The position numbers and the translations under genes were made by a program. A stretch of 64,000 bases of DNA from Streptomyces sp. CNQ-509 (lineage in GTDB: Bacteria; Actinomycetota; Actinomycetes; Streptomycetales; Streptomycetaceae): positions 2,177,501 to 2,241,500 of the forward strand of contig NZ_CP011492.1 in the NCBI RefSeq assembly GCF_001011035.1, given 5' to 3'. Below are positions 54,481-63,849 of this stretch, in pieces (position 1 is the first letter of the stretch; each line of letters opens with the position of its first letter). Under the pieces are notes generated by a model. That model did no database searches. It saw only the letters and a program-made list of their open reading frames with translations, and was not told the origin of the DNA.

Positions 54481-56604
54481 ATGACACAGACACCCGTAAG
54501 CCGCACCCCCGAAGAGGGACAGGCCCGCGCCCACATCACCATCCCCGCGAAGCACCCCATGGTGACCGTGCTGGGCTCCGGAGACTCCCTCCTGCGGGTC
54601 ATCGAGAAGGCGTTCCCCAGCACCGACATCCACGTCCGGGGCAACGAGGTGAGCGCCGTCGGCGCATCCGAGGAAGTCACCCTCGTGCAGCGCCTCTTCG
54701 ACGAGATGCTGCTCGTCCTGCGCACCGGAGCCCCCATGACGGAGGACGCGGTGGAGCGGACGATCGCCATGCTCAAATCCGACCGCGACGACGAGGCCGG
54801 CGGCCACCACGCCCCCTCCGAGGTCCTGACGCAGAACATCCTCTCCAACCGCGGCAAGACGATCCGCCCGAAGACGCTGAACCAGAAGCGCTACGTCGAC
54901 GCCATCGACAAGCACACCATCGTCTTCGGCATCGGCCCCGCGGGCACCGGCAAGACGTACCTCGCCATGGCCAAGGCGGTCCAGGCCCTGCAGTCCAAGC
55001 AGGTCAACCGCATCATCCTCACCCGCCCCGCGGTCGAGGCCGGCGAGCGCCTCGGCTTCCTGCCGGGCACGCTGTACGAGAAGATCGACCCGTACCTGCG
55101 CCCGCTGTACGACGCACTGCACGACATGCTGGACCCGGACTCGATCCCCCGCCTGATGGCCGCGGGCACGATCGAGGTCGCCCCCCTGGCATACATGAGG
55201 GGCAGGGCGATGCCGTTGTTCACCAAGGTTCTGACACCCGACGGCTGGCGCCCGATCGGCGACCTCGAGGTCGGCGACCTGGTGATCGGCTCCAATGGTG
55301 AGCCGACCCCGGTGCTGGGGGTGTATCCCCAGGGCGAGCGGGACATCTATCGCGTGACGGCTCAGGACGGCTCGTGGACGCTGTGCTGCGGCGAGCACCT
55401 GTGGACGGTCAGGACCGCCGCGGACAAGCGGCGCAACAAGCCGTGGCGGGTCCTGGAGACCCAGGAGATGATCGGCAACCTGCGCGCAGCGCACGCCCGC
55501 CGGTACGAACTCCCGTTGCTGACCGGACCGGCGCAGTTCCCGGCCCGCGAGGTGCCGATGGACCCATATGCGCTGGGCCTGCTGCTAGGCGATGGCTGCA
55601 TCACTGGCAAAGGCACACCTTCGTTCACCACGAGTGACCCGGAGCTCGCCACCGCACTAGAGGCGGCTCTGCCTGGGACGAGGGTGCGGTCGCGAGGGGG
55701 CTACAACTACCTCGTCAATCGTGTAGCTACACCTGCCGACTCTCCGGGGAGCGTGCTGACGCATCCGCTCAAGCAGGCGCTGCGTGCCTTGGGCCTGATC
55801 GGCAGTAAGTCGTACTCGAAATTCGTACCGGACGACTACCTCTACAACACCCCCGAGGTCCGGCTGGCTCTGCTCCAGGGCCTGCTCGACAGCGACGGCG
55901 GTCCTGTCACCCAGTCCGACCGGACGTGTCGCGTCCAGTACACAACTGCGTCGATCCTGCTCCGTGACAACGTCATCTCCCTCGTGCAGTCCCTGGGGGG
56001 CGTCGCCTACACCCGTCGCCGGGCGGCCGAAGGCCGGAAGCCCGGGAGGGCACGGGGTCGCGATGTGCACCACCGGCGCGACGCGCACATCGTCGACATC
56101 CGACTCCCCGAAGGCATCGAGCCCTTCCGGCTCGCGCGCAAACGCGAGAAGTACCACGCCGCCGGAGGCGGCGGCCGCCCCATGCGGTTCATCGACAGCA
56201 TCGAGCCGGCGGGCCGCGAGGAGACCGTGTGCATCCAGGTGGCGGCGGAGGACTCGCTGTACGTCACGCAGGACTACCTGCTCACGCACAACACGCTGAA
56301 CGACGCGTTCATCATCCTCGACGAGGCGCAGAACACGAATCCCGAGCAGATGAAGATGTTCCTCACCCGGCTCGGGTTCAACTCCAAGATCGTCGTCACC
56401 GGTGACGTCACGCAGGTCGACCTGCCGGGTGGGACGAAGAGCGGGCTGCGGCAGGTGCAGGGGATCCTGGACGGGGTGCAGGACGTGCACTTCTCCACGC
56501 TGACCAGCAAGGACGTCGTGCGGCACAAGCTGGTGAGCCGGATCGTCGAGGCGTACGACAAGTTCGACGTCAAGAGCCGCGACGACAGGAACGGCAGGGC
56601 CTAG
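54481..56604 (+). CDS. phoH: PhoH-like ATPase precursor interrupted by an intein
   Basis: A 707-codon precursor. Removing the intein leaves a 345-residue PhoH-like protein, the usual actinobacterial size. The N-terminal part shows [20 protein letters not shown]. The ATPase has Walker [37 protein letters not shown] and, across the intein, [23 protein letters not shown] (Walker B), then [13 protein letters not shown]. PhoH proteins are cytosolic P-loop ATPases linked to RNA metabolism. The ATG 54481 was preferred over ATG 54454, nine codons upstream. ybeY follows 4 bp later, a conserved pairing. Confidence 0.96.
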   Translation: MTQTPVSRTPEEGQARAHITIPAKHPMVTVLGSGDSLLRVIEKAFPSTDIHVRGNEVSAVGASEEVTLVQRLFDEMLLVLRTGAPMTEDAVERTIAMLKSDRDDEAGGHHAPSEVLTQNILSNRGKTIRPKTLNQKRYVDAIDKHTIVFGIGPAGTGKTYLAMAKAVQALQSKQVNRIILTRPAVEAGERLGFLPGTLYEKIDPYLRPLYDALHDMLDPDSIPRLMAAGTIEVAPLAYMRGRAMPLFTKVLTPDGWRPIGDLEVGDLVIGSNGEPTPVLGVYPQGERDIYRVTAQDGSWTLCCGEHLWTVRTAADKRRNKPWRVLETQEMIGNLRAAHARRYELPLLTGPAQFPAREVPMDPYALGLLLGDGCITGKGTPSFTTSDPELATALEAALPGTRVRSRGGYNYLVNRVATPADSPGSVLTHPLKQALRALGLIGSKSYSKFVPDDYLYNTPEVRLALLQGLLDSDGGPVTQSDRTCRVQYTTASILLRDNVISLVQSLGGVAYTRRRAAEGRKPGRARGRDVHHRRDAHIVDIRLPEGIEPFRLARKREKYHAAGGGGRPMRFIDSIEPAGREETVCIQVAAEDSLYVTQDYLLTHNTLNDAFIILDEAQNTNPEQMKMFLTRLGFNSKIVVTGDVTQVDLPGGTKSGLRQVQGILDGVQDVHFSTLTSKDVVRHKLVSRIVEAYDKFDVKSRDDRNGRA
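55207..56292 (+). mobile_element. Class 3 (WCT) intein with LAGLIDADG homing endonuclease in PhoH
   Basis: A 362-residue in-frame insertion in the Walker B region, between MRGR and TLNDAF. It starts with Ala ([14 protein letters not shown]), so the usual Cys1/Ser1 nucleophile is missing, and ends THN before Thr+1. The class 3 triad is present: Trp66 in block B (HLW, with His64), Cys342 in block F (TVCIQV) and Thr360 in block G (THN, with His361 and Asn362). Two LAGLIDADG motifs, [11 protein letters not shown] (Asp129) and [13 protein letters not shown] (Asp230), mark an intact homing endonuclease. Stretches such as 55588-55740 look lower in GC than phoH, consistent with transfer. Confidence 0.93.
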
Positions 56605-56608
56605 ACCC

Positions 56609-57106
56609 GTGTCCGTCGAGGTCAACAACGAATCCGGGGTCGAGGCCGACGAGGAGGCCGTGCTCGGGGTCGCCCGGTACGCGCTGGCGCGGATGCGGAT
56701 CCACCCGCTCTCCGAGCTGTCGGTGATCCTCGTCGACCCCGCCGCGATGGAGCAGTTGCACGTGCAGTGGATGGACGAGCCGGGGCCGACGGACGTGATG
56801 TCCTTCCCCATGGACGAGCTGCGTCCGCCCGCCAAGGACGACGAGGAGCCCGTGCAGGGGCTCCTCGGCGACATCGTGCTCTGTCCCGAGGTCGCCCGCC
56901 GGCAGGGTGCCGCGGCGCCGACCGGGCACTCCATGGACGAGGAGCTGCAGTTGCTCACGGTGCACGGGGTGCTGCACCTCCTCGGCTACGAGCACGAGGA
57001 GCCCGCGGAGAAGGCCGAGATGTTCGGTCTGCAGAAGGCGATCGTCGACGGCTGGCGCGCCGAGCGCGGCGTGACCGGTCCTTCGCCGGCGCCCACCGAG
57101 CGATGA
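56609..57106 (+). CDS. ybeY: Endoribonuclease YbeY (rRNA maturation)
   Basis: A 165-residue metal-dependent RNase acting in 16S rRNA 3' processing. The zinc site is [16 protein letters not shown] (HGxLHLxGxxH), preceded by [15 protein letters not shown] and [12 protein letters not shown]. The GTG start is 4 bp after the phoH stop, and its stop overlaps the next gene (ATGA), so the three are one operon. The final Asp of the usual GxDH is Glu here (GYEHE). Confidence 0.95.
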   Translation: MSVEVNNESGVEADEEAVLGVARYALARMRIHPLSELSVILVDPAAMEQLHVQWMDEPGPTDVMSFPMDELRPPAKDDEEPVQGLLGDIVLCPEVARRQGAAAPTGHSMDEELQLLTVHGVLHLLGYEHEEPAEKAEMFGLQKAIVDGWRAERGVTGPSPAPTER

Positions 57107-58419
57107 CCACCCGGCTGATCGCCGCGGCGGTCCTGCTCGTGGGGGTCGGCTGGCTGGCGTCGTGCGCCGAGACGGCGCTGGCGCGGACGACGCGGATCGC
57201 CGCCGAGGACGCGGTACGGGCCGGGCGGCGCGGCTCCGCGAAGCTGCTGGCGGTGACGTCCGACCCGGTGCGCTATCTGAACGTGGCGCTGCTGGTGCGG
57301 GTCGGCTGCGAGATGGCCGCGGGCGCGCTCGTCACGTACGCCTCGCTGCACCATTTCGACCGCACCTGGGAGGCGTTGACGGTCGCGATCGCCGCGATGG
57401 TCCTCGTCTCGTACGTCGCGATCGGCGTCTCGCCGCGCACCATCGGGCGCCAGCACCCGGTGGCGACGGCGACGGCCTCCGCGTACGTGCTGCTGCCGCT
57501 GGCCCGGGTCATGGGCCCGGTGCCGCGGCTGCTGATCCTGCTGGGCAACGCGCTGACGCCGGGCAAGGGCTTCCGCCAGGGGCCGTTCGCCTCGGAGGCG
57601 GAGCTGCGCGCGATGGTGGACCTGGCGGAGAAGGAGTCGCTGATCGAGGACGACGAGCGGCGCATGGTCCACTCGGTCTTCGAACTCGGCGACACCCTGG
57701 TGCGCGAGGTGATGGTGCCGCGGACGGACGTGGTGACCATCGAGCGGTACAAGACGCTCCGGCAGGCGCTGACGCTGGCGCTGCGCTCCGGTTTCTCGCG
57801 GATCCCGGTGACGGGGGAGAGCGAGGACGACGTCGTCGGCGTGGTGTATCTGAAGGATCTGGCGCGCAAGGTGCACATCAGCCGGGAGGCCGAGTCGGAG
57901 CTGGTGTCGACGGCGATGCGGCCGGCGGCGTTCGTGCCGGACACGAAGAAGGCCGCGGACATGCTGCGGGAGATGCAGCAGCAGCGGATCCACGTGGCGG
58001 TCGTCATCGACGAGTACGGGTCGACGGCGGGCATCGTGACGATCGAGGACATCCTGGAGGAGATCGTCGGAGAGATCACCGACGAGTACGACCGGGAGCT
58101 GCCGCCGGCGACGGAGCTGGGGGAGGGCCGCTTCCGGGTCACGGCCCGCCTCGACATCGGCGACCTAGGCGAGCTGTACGACCTGGAGCTGGACGACGAG
58201 GACGTGGAGACCGTCGGCGGGCTGCTGGCCAAGCAGTTGGGGCGGGTGCCGATCGCGGGCGCGACGGCGGAGGTCGACGTGACCCACGACGGTTCCGACC
58301 CGGGGCTGCGGGCGCTGCGGCTGACGGCGGAGTCGCCGGCGGGGCGGCGGAACAAGATCGTGACGGTGCTGGTGGAGCCGGTGCGGGAAGAGCCGGAGGA
58401 GCCGGACGAGGGGGCGTAG
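57103..58419 (+). CDS. CBS-domain membrane protein (CorC/HlyC, UPF0053 type)
   Basis: A 438-residue protein. The N-terminal CNNM-like membrane domain has about four TM helices ([40 protein letters not shown]). Two CBS domains follow ([40 protein letters not shown]), then a C-terminal CorC_HlyC domain ([20 protein letters not shown]). Relatives are Mg2+ transport or efflux factors; here the role is inferred. It is the third gene of phoH-ybeY-CBS, the usual order. Confidence 0.93.
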   Translation: MTTRLIAAAVLLVGVGWLASCAETALARTTRIAAEDAVRAGRRGSAKLLAVTSDPVRYLNVALLVRVGCEMAAGALVTYASLHHFDRTWEALTVAIAAMVLVSYVAIGVSPRTIGRQHPVATATASAYVLLPLARVMGPVPRLLILLGNALTPGKGFRQGPFASEAELRAMVDLAEKESLIEDDERRMVHSVFELGDTLVREVMVPRTDVVTIERYKTLRQALTLALRSGFSRIPVTGESEDDVVGVVYLKDLARKVHISREAESELVSTAMRPAAFVPDTKKAADMLREMQQQRIHVAVVIDEYGSTAGIVTIEDILEEIVGEITDEYDRELPPATELGEGRFRVTARLDIGDLGELYDLELDDEDVETVGGLLAKQLGRVPIAGATAEVDVTHDGSDPGLRALRLTAESPAGRRNKIVTVLVEPVREEPEEPDEGA

Positions 58420-58476
58420 CGGCGCGGGCCCGGCGGTCGCCGGCCGTACGGGCACGGGCCTCCCCCTCCGTACGCG

Positions 58477-58504
58477 CGGGCCCGGCGCCGTACGCGCCGG
58501 GCCC
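58477..58504 (+). terminator. Hairpin after the phoH-ybeY-CBS operon
   Basis: CGGGCCCGGCGC (58477-58488) pairs with GCGCCGGGCCCC (58493-58504) over a 4-nt loop, about 60 bp after the CBS-gene stop. Confidence 0.65.
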
Positions 58505-58536
58505 CGTTCCTCACCGCCGCGCACGGTTCCGCCGTC

Positions 58537-59118
58537 GTGCTGGAGGGCGCTTGCGCGCCGTCGTATCTGGAGGTGCGGCTGGCGCCGCTGGCCGCGTACA
58601 CCGTGCTCGGCGTGCCGATGGACGGCTTCGGCGAGCACGTCGTCGACCTGATCGAGGTGTTCGGTGCCGACGGGGGCCGGCTCGCCGAGCAGGTGCGTGA
58701 GGCACCGGACTGGCCACGGCGCTTCGCGCCCGTCGACGCCTTCCTGTGGCGGCGCCTCGACGCCGGCAGGCGGCCCGCACCCGAGGTCTCGCGCGCGTGG
58801 CGGCTCATGGCCGCCAGCGGCGGCACCATGGAGATCCGCCGCATGGCCGACGACGTGGGGTGGAGCCACAAACACCTCATCACCCAGTTCCGCAGGCAGG
58901 TCGGCTTGCCGCCGAAGACCGCCGCCCGGCTGGTCCGTTTCCAGCGGCTGCTCGGCCGGCTGGAGAGGGCCCCGGCGGCCGGCTGGGATGAGCTGGCGGC
59001 CGACTGCGGCTACGCCGACCAGGCCCATCTGGGGCGCGACTTCCGTGCGTTCGCAGGGACCACACCCACCGCGTTCCGCGCCGAAGCGACGGCGACGGGC
59101 CGGCTCCCCGTGGCCTGA
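58537..59118 (+). pseudogene. 5'-truncated AraC-family regulator
   Basis: The 193 codons from GTG 58537 match the second half of DUF6597-AraC regulators: LEVRLAPLAAYTVLGVPMD, then the AraC HTH part (IRRMADDVGWSHKHLITQFR, GLPPKTAARLVRFQRLLGRL, CGYADQAHLGRDFRAFAGTT). Related proteins have about 80 more N-terminal residues, which I cannot find upstream, where the operon terminator lies. There is no SD. Probably a decayed gene, though expression of the DNA-binding half is possible. Confidence 0.6.
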
Positions 59119-59223
59119 TACGGATCCTCAGCGGAGGCCGGCGGAGGCCGGCGGAGGACGGCGGAAGACTGCGGACGAGCAGCCCTGGTGTGTTTACCGT
59201 GCACGGTTCGTATGCTCGCCGGT

Positions 59224-59574
59224 ATGAGCGAGAGCAGCACGCTGGACCCCGAGGACCGCAAGATCGTCACCCTGGCCCGCAGCACCCGGGCGCGCAACGC
59301 CGTGCCGGAGGGTGCGGCCGTACGGGACGAGACCGGCCGCACCTACGTCGCGGGGACCGTGGCGCTGGAGTCCCTGCGGCTGACGGCGCTGCAGACGGCC
59401 GTGGCGATGGCCGTCGCCAGCGGCGCGACCTCGCTGGAGGCCGCGGCGGTCGTCACTGAGGCCGAGGGCCCGGCGGACGCGGACCTCGCGGCCGTACGCG
59501 ACCTCGGCGGCGCGGACACCCCGATCCTGCTGGCCGGCCCGGACGGCGAGGTACGCAGCACGACCCGGGTCTGA
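59224..59574 (+). CDS. Cytidine-deaminase-like protein lacking the zinc site
   Basis: A 116-residue protein aligning with the streptomycete cytidine-deaminase-like family found near era (ARNAVPEGAAVRDETGRTYV, ALQTAVAMAVASGATSLEAA). The zinc ligands of true deaminases (HAE/CAE and PCxxC) are absent, and only one fold-level core remains, so deaminase activity is unlikely. It follows the truncated AraC gene. In the 105 bp upstream are GGAGGCCGGC-type short repeats. Confidence 0.8.
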   Translation: MSESSTLDPEDRKIVTLARSTRARNAVPEGAAVRDETGRTYVAGTVALESLRLTALQTAVAMAVASGATSLEAAAVVTEAEGPADADLAAVRDLGGADTPILLAGPDGEVRSTTRV

Positions 59575-59632
59575 GGGGACCCGGGAGGCCGCCCGCGCGC
59601 GGCGGCGACCGTACGACCGCGCCTGACGGGCC

Positions 59633-59653
59633 CGCCCCCCCCGCGAGGGGGCG
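59633..59653 (+). terminator. Hairpin after the deaminase-like gene
   Basis: CGCCCCC (59633-59639) pairs with GGGGGCG (59647-59653) over a 7-nt loop. Nothing else recognisable lies in 59575-59822. Confidence 0.55.
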
Positions 59654-59822
59654 TTCCGCTCCGGGCGGAAGCCGCTCGTCGGGACCGCTCGGCGCAGCGG
59701 CCAGCGGCGCTGTCCGGGCCGGTGAAGACGATGTCCAGGAAGAGCGTCCCCGTCAGGTTCCCCTCGATGGTTTGTGTGCTGCTGGAAGGACTCGCCCACT
59801 GTCCAGGAGCCGCGGTGATGCA

Positions 59823-60653
59823 TCAGGGCTTTCGGGCGACGCCGCAGTAGTGTGCGACGTCGACGCGCGTGCCCACCTGCGGAGTCTCCGCCGGATCCGG
59901 GTGCCAGCGAGGGCAGGAGACGACTCCGGGCTCAAGGAGTTCCAGGCCCGCGAAGAGGCTCTCGACCTCGGCGGCCGAGCGGATGACCAGCGGGGAGCTG
60001 CCCCGGCCGTTCCAGTGATCGGCCACCTGGTGCATCGCCTCCGTGTCGACCTCCGTCGTCGGGTGGGAGATCACCAGATAGCTGCCCGCCGGCACCGCAT
60101 CCATCAGCCGGTGGATGACCGCTCGTGCCACCTCGACATCGGGCATGTGATTCACGATGCCCAGCATGGTGACGGCTACCGGCCTGGTGAAGTCCAGCGT
60201 GTGCGCCGCTTCCCGCAGGATCTCCTGCGGATCGTGCACGTCGGCGTCGATGTAGGCGGTGGCGCCTTCCGGGGTACTGGTGAGCAGGGCGCGGGCGTGC
60301 GCGAGGACAAGGGGGTCGTTGTCCACGTAGACGATCCGGGCGTCGGAGGCGGCGCGCTGGGCCACCTCGTGGGTGTTGTCGGCAGTGGGCAGGCCGGTGC
60401 CGATGTCCAGGAACTGGCGTATCCCCAGCTCGCCGGCGAGCAGTCGGACGGAGCGTATGAGGAACAGCCGGTCCTCGCGCGCCGACTTGACCAGGGCGGG
60501 GGCGAAGGCGAGCATCTCGTCCCCCGCCTTGCGGTCGACCTCGTAGTTGTCCTTCCCGCCGAGCCAGTAGTTCCACACTCGGGCCGAGTGCGGCACGGTG
60601 CTGTCCACCCGGGAGTGGGGACCGAGGGCGTCTTTCGGGGAGCGCTCATTCAT
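59823..60653 (-). CDS. DUF574-type SAM-dependent methyltransferase
   Basis: A 276-residue protein of the actinomycete-specific DUF574 family. Typical sequences are VPHSARVWNYWLGGKDNYEV, RQFLDIGTGLPTADNTHEVA (SAM motif I), RIVYVDNDPLVLAHARALL (post-I Asp) and GSYLVISHPTTEV. Substrates are unknown; many copies accompany XRE/DUF397 genes, and such a pair is at 10.5 kb. ATG 60653 has GGAGAG 8 nt upstream; the frame extends further upstream but reads as non-family sequence. Confidence 0.9.
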   Translation of the reverse strand: MNERSPKDALGPHSRVDSTVPHSARVWNYWLGGKDNYEVDRKAGDEMLAFAPALVKSAREDRLFLIRSVRLLAGELGIRQFLDIGTGLPTADNTHEVAQRAASDARIVYVDNDPLVLAHARALLTSTPEGATAYIDADVHDPQEILREAAHTLDFTRPVAVTMLGIVNHMPDVEVARAVIHRLMDAVPAGSYLVISHPTTEVDTEAMHQVADHWNGRGSSPLVIRSAAEVESLFAGLELLEPGVVSCPRWHPDPAETPQVGTRVDVAHYCGVARKP

Positions 60654-60871
60654 CGCGGTGACTCTCCAGGCGTCGGGGCGTGTGCTCGTGACCATATTCG
60701 CCGACGCCCCGGGGCGCGCAGCAGAAGCATCGGTGCGGCCGGAGCACCCGCGCACGGCCGGCCGGCTCACCGACGCCGCGGCCGATGTCATCCGTCCGTA
60801 AGAAAAGATGTGCTGCCCTCCCGGGCGCTGCGGGCTATCTTCACCACCGAGACGACACGTAGGAGTCCCCC

Positions 60872-61468
60872 TTGCGAGCCCGTACCCTCCTCCCGGCCAT
60901 GCTGGCCGCCGCCCTCCTCACTCTCGCCGGATGCGGCGACGGCCAGGACTCCAGACCTGCCGACGACGCGGGGGCCTCCCCCTCGGAGGTGTCCTCCCCC
61001 GCACAGCCGCCCGACGACGACGGCGGCAGCCGTAGCGACGGCGGGTCGGCGGAGACACAGGTGCCCGAGGCGCTGACCTTCACCGCGACCACGGTGGACG
61101 GCGACCCGTTCGACGCGAAGACGCTCGCGGGCAAGCCCGTCGTCCTGTGGTTCTGGGCCCCGTGGTGCACCGTCTGCCAGGGACAGGGCCACGAAACCGC
61201 CAAGGTCGCAGCCGAGTTCGAGGGCAGGGCCCACGTGATCGGCGTGGCCGGGCTCGACAAGCCCCAGGCCATGCAGGACTTCGTCAACGACACGGAGGTC
61301 GGCACCTTCCCGCACCTGTCCGACGAGGCCGGGGACGTCTGGAAGAAGTTCGAGATCACCGAGCAGAGCGTCTACGTGATCCTCGACAAGGACGGCAAGA
61401 CCGTCTACGAAGGTGTGCTCCCAGGCGGCGACGGCCTGGCGGACAAGCTCACCGCCGTCACCGGCTGA
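60872..61468 (+). CDS. TlpA/DsbE-like thioredoxin lipoprotein
   Basis: A 198-residue extracytoplasmic thioredoxin. It has a lipobox (LLTLAGC), an Asp/Ser-rich linker (residues 25-60), then a thioredoxin fold with the active site WFWAPWCTVCQGQG (CxxC) and the cis-Pro region QSVYVILDKDGKTVY (no obvious Thr-Pro). It resembles mycobacterial DsbE/Mpt53-type oxidases. It starts at TTG 60872 with TAGGAG upstream. The CcdA-like gene follows 6 bp later, probably supplying electrons. Confidence 0.9.
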   Translation: MRARTLLPAMLAAALLTLAGCGDGQDSRPADDAGASPSEVSSPAQPPDDDGGSRSDGGSAETQVPEALTFTATTVDGDPFDAKTLAGKPVVLWFWAPWCTVCQGQGHETAKVAAEFEGRAHVIGVAGLDKPQAMQDFVNDTEVGTFPHLSDEAGDVWKKFEITEQSVYVILDKDGKTVYEGVLPGGDGLADKLTAVTG

Positions 61469-61474
61469 ACCGGC

Positions 61475-62368
61475 ATGGCCGACCTGCCCCTCGCCCTCGC
61501 GCTCGGCGCCGGGATGCTCGCCGCCGTCAACCCGTGCGGCTTCGCCCTGCTGCCCGCCTACCTCTCCCTCCTCGTCCTCGGCGACGACGCGCCCGGCCGA
61601 ACCGTTGCCGTCGGTCGCGCTCTCGCCGCCACCGCCGCCATGACCGCAGGCTTCGCCGCCCTCTTCGGCATCTTCGGCCTCGCCGTCCAGCCCGTCGCCG
61701 GACAGGTCCAGCAGCACCTCCCCTGGTTCACCATCGCCTTCGGTCTGCTCGTCGCCGCTGCCGGAGCATGGCTGCTCGCCGGCCGCCAGTTGTCCGTCCT
61801 CGCCCCGAAACTCCGGCGCGCACCGAAGCTGACCCGCTCCCTGCCCTCCATGGTGCTGTTCGGCATGGCCTACGCCACCGCGTCCCTCGGCTGCACCATC
61901 GCTCCCTTCCTCGCCATCGTGGTCTCCGCCTTCCGCAGCGGCAGCACCGCCGAGGGCATCGCGCTGTTCGCCGCCTACGCCGCCGGGATGGGACTGATCG
62001 TCGGTGCCGCCTCCCTGAGCGTCGCGCTCACCCGCACGACCGCCGTCACCCCGCTGCGTCGCCTCGGCGCCGCCACACCCCGCCTCGGCGGCGGAGTGCT
62101 CCTCCTCGTCGGCGCCTACGTGGCCTACTACGGCTGGTACGAGATCCGCGCCCAGCGCGACCCCGCCACCACCGACCCCGTGATCGAGGAGGCGGGCGCC
62201 GTCCAGCGTGCCCTTTCCGACGCCGTGGACGCCGCCGGCCCGGCGGTCATCGCCGTGTTCTGCGCCGCGCTGCTCATGGCGGCCCTGATCATCCGCACCC
62301 GGCGCCGCACACGCCGGCTCGCCCGGACGGGAACCGAGGCGGGGCCGGCTGCCAGCCGCTCGGCCTGA
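61475..62368 (+). CDS. CcdA/DsbD-like membrane thiol-disulfide transporter
   Basis: A 297-residue membrane protein with about six or seven TM helices. Each half of the CcdA core has a reactive Cys in a hallmark context: VNPCGFALLPAYLSLLVLG and ATASLGCTIAPFLAIVV. It passes reducing equivalents across the membrane to thioredoxin-like partners, and the lipoprotein thioredoxin just upstream is the evident partner. The C-terminal extension has an extra TM helix and an Arg-rich tail. Confidence 0.9.
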   Translation: MADLPLALALGAGMLAAVNPCGFALLPAYLSLLVLGDDAPGRTVAVGRALAATAAMTAGFAALFGIFGLAVQPVAGQVQQHLPWFTIAFGLLVAAAGAWLLAGRQLSVLAPKLRRAPKLTRSLPSMVLFGMAYATASLGCTIAPFLAIVVSAFRSGSTAEGIALFAAYAAGMGLIVGAASLSVALTRTTAVTPLRRLGAATPRLGGGVLLLVGAYVAYYGWYEIRAQRDPATTDPVIEEAGAVQRALSDAVDAAGPAVIAVFCAALLMAALIIRTRRRTRRLARTGTEAGPAASRSA

Positions 62369-62385
62369 CCTTCAGGCGGCGGACA

Positions 62386-62448
62386 CCCTGCTCACCGCGG
62401 GCGCGGAGGAGGACGGCCACAGCGTTCGCTCCGGGCCGGTGAGCAGGG
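62386..62448. terminator. Long-loop inverted repeat between convergent genes
   Basis: CCCTGCTCACCG (62386-62397) and CGGTGAGCAGGG (62437-62448) are perfectly complementary with a 39-nt loop, midway between the convergent ccdA-like gene and rnz. It could be a bidirectional terminator or the footprint of a small element. Confidence 0.5.
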
Positions 62449-62491
62449 GACGGGCGCACCACCGCGCCGCTGCGAGAAGCCACCGGCCGCC

Positions 62492-63397
62492 TCAACGCCG
62501 CTGCGGCACCGGTACCCGCCCCAGGTCCGTCGCCACCGTCAGCGGCCCTTCGTACCCCGCCGCGCGCGCCTCCCGCGCGAAGTCCTCCGGGTCCGGATAG
62601 CGCTGCGAGAAGTGCGTCAGCACCAGGTGCCGTACGCCCGCCGCGATCGCCACCCCCGCCGCCTGGGCCGCCGTCAGATGCCCGTACTCGATGGCCAGCT
62701 CGGTCTCCGCGCCCAGGAACGTCGACTCGATGACCAGCAGGTCCGCCTCCTCCGCGAGCGCGTACACCCCCTCGCACAGCCCGGTGTCCATGATGAACGC
62801 GAACCGCTGTCCCCGGCGCGGCGCCGAGACCTCCTCCAGCCGGACGCCGCGCAGCTCGCCCTCGCGCTGGAGGCGCGAGATGTCGGGACCCGCGATGCCC
62901 GCGCGCGCGAGGAGGCCGGGGAGCATCCGGCGGCCGTCGGGCTCGACGAGGCGGTAGCCGTACGCGTCCACGGGGTGGTGCAGCCGGCGGGCCTGAAGGG
63001 TGTACGCGGGCGTGGTGGCGATCACGCCGTCGCCTTCGACGGGCCCCGCCTTGATCCGCGCGCTCTCCCGGTACACGCTCGCGTACCGCAGCCGTTCGAA
63101 GAAGTGCTCCCCGCTGGCCGGGAAGTGGACGGTCACGGGGTGCGGTACGTGGTCCAGGTTGATGCGCTGGATGACGCCGGGCAGGCCGAGGCAGTGGTCG
63201 CCGTGGAAGTGGGTGACGCAGATGCGGGTGAGCCCGTACGCGGCCACGCCGGCGCGCAGCATCTGGCGCTGGGTGCCCTCGCCGGGGTCGAAGAGGATCG
63301 CGTCGCCGTCCCAGCGCAGCACGTAGCCGTTGTGGTTGCGCTGGCGGGTGGGGACCTGGCTGGCGGTGCCGAGGACGACGAGTTCGCGGGCGGCCAC
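62492..63397 (-). CDS. rnz: Ribonuclease Z
   Basis: A 301-residue MBL-fold tRNA 3' endonuclease. Metal-site motifs are [14 protein letters not shown] (HxHxDH), [10 protein letters not shown] and [14 protein letters not shown], and the N-terminal [20 protein letters not shown] is typical of RNase Z. The GTG start is 16 bp downstream of the HIT gene, so the two are probably co-transcribed. Confidence 0.95.
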   Translation of the reverse strand: MAARELVVLGTASQVPTRQRNHNGYVLRWDGDAILFDPGEGTQRQMLRAGVAAYGLTRICVTHFHGDHCLGLPGVIQRINLDHVPHPVTVHFPASGEHFFERLRYASVYRESARIKAGPVEGDGVIATTPAYTLQARRLHHPVDAYGYRLVEPDGRRMLPGLLARAGIAGPDISRLQREGELRGVRLEEVSAPRRGQRFAFIMDTGLCEGVYALAEEADLLVIESTFLGAETELAIEYGHLTAAQAAGVAIAAGVRHLVLTHFSQRYPDPEDFAREARAAGYEGPLTVATDLGRVPVPQRR

Positions 63398-63413
63398 GTG
63401 CGGGCGGCCCGCG

Positions 63414-63773
63414 CTACCCGGGCGGCCAGTTCAGACCGCGGCCGCCGAGCACGTGGGCGTGCGCGTGGAAGACGGTCTGGCCGGCGCCCGCGCCGGTGTT
63501 GAAGACGACGCGGTAGCCGGTGGCGTCGATCTTCTCCTCGACGGCCACCTCGGCCGTCTCGCGCAGCACGTCCGCGAGGAGCTGCGGCTCCGCGGCGGCG
63601 AGGGCGGCGGCGTCCGGGTAGTGGGCCTTGGGGATGACAAGGACGTGCGTGGGCGCCTGCGGGTTGATGTCGCGGAAGGCGATCGTCGTCGGGGTCTCGC
63701 GGACGACGGTCGCGGGCACCTCGCCCGCGGTGATCTTGCAGAACAGGCAGTCTGCCTGCGGCTCCCCGGCCAT
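63414..63773 (-). CDS. HIT-family nucleotide hydrolase/transferase (HinT-like)
   Basis: A 119-residue histidine-triad protein: [20 protein letters not shown] at the start and the catalytic triad in [20 protein letters not shown] (HxHxHxx). HinT relatives hydrolyse nucleoside phosphoramidates and aminoacyl-AMP. ATG 63773 has AAGGAGG upstream; the longer frame is Arg/Pro-rich shadow sequence. rnz follows. Confidence 0.95.
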   Translation of the reverse strand: MAGEPQADCLFCKITAGEVPATVVRETPTTIAFRDINPQAPTHVLVIPKAHYPDAAALAAAEPQLLADVLRETAEVAVEEKIDATGYRVVFNTGAGAGQTVFHAHAHVLGGRGLNWPPG

Positions 63774-63849
63774 GTTCCCGGCCTCCTTCGTACGAGTCGG
63801 GCGGTACGGGCCGCATGGTACCCCGCGGCCCGTACCCGGTGCCCTGCCG

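Noticed and set aside
55207..56292. phoH interruption as an insertion sequence or frameshift
   Set aside because: The reading frame is continuous and the insert has splicing and endonuclease motifs, so it is an intein.
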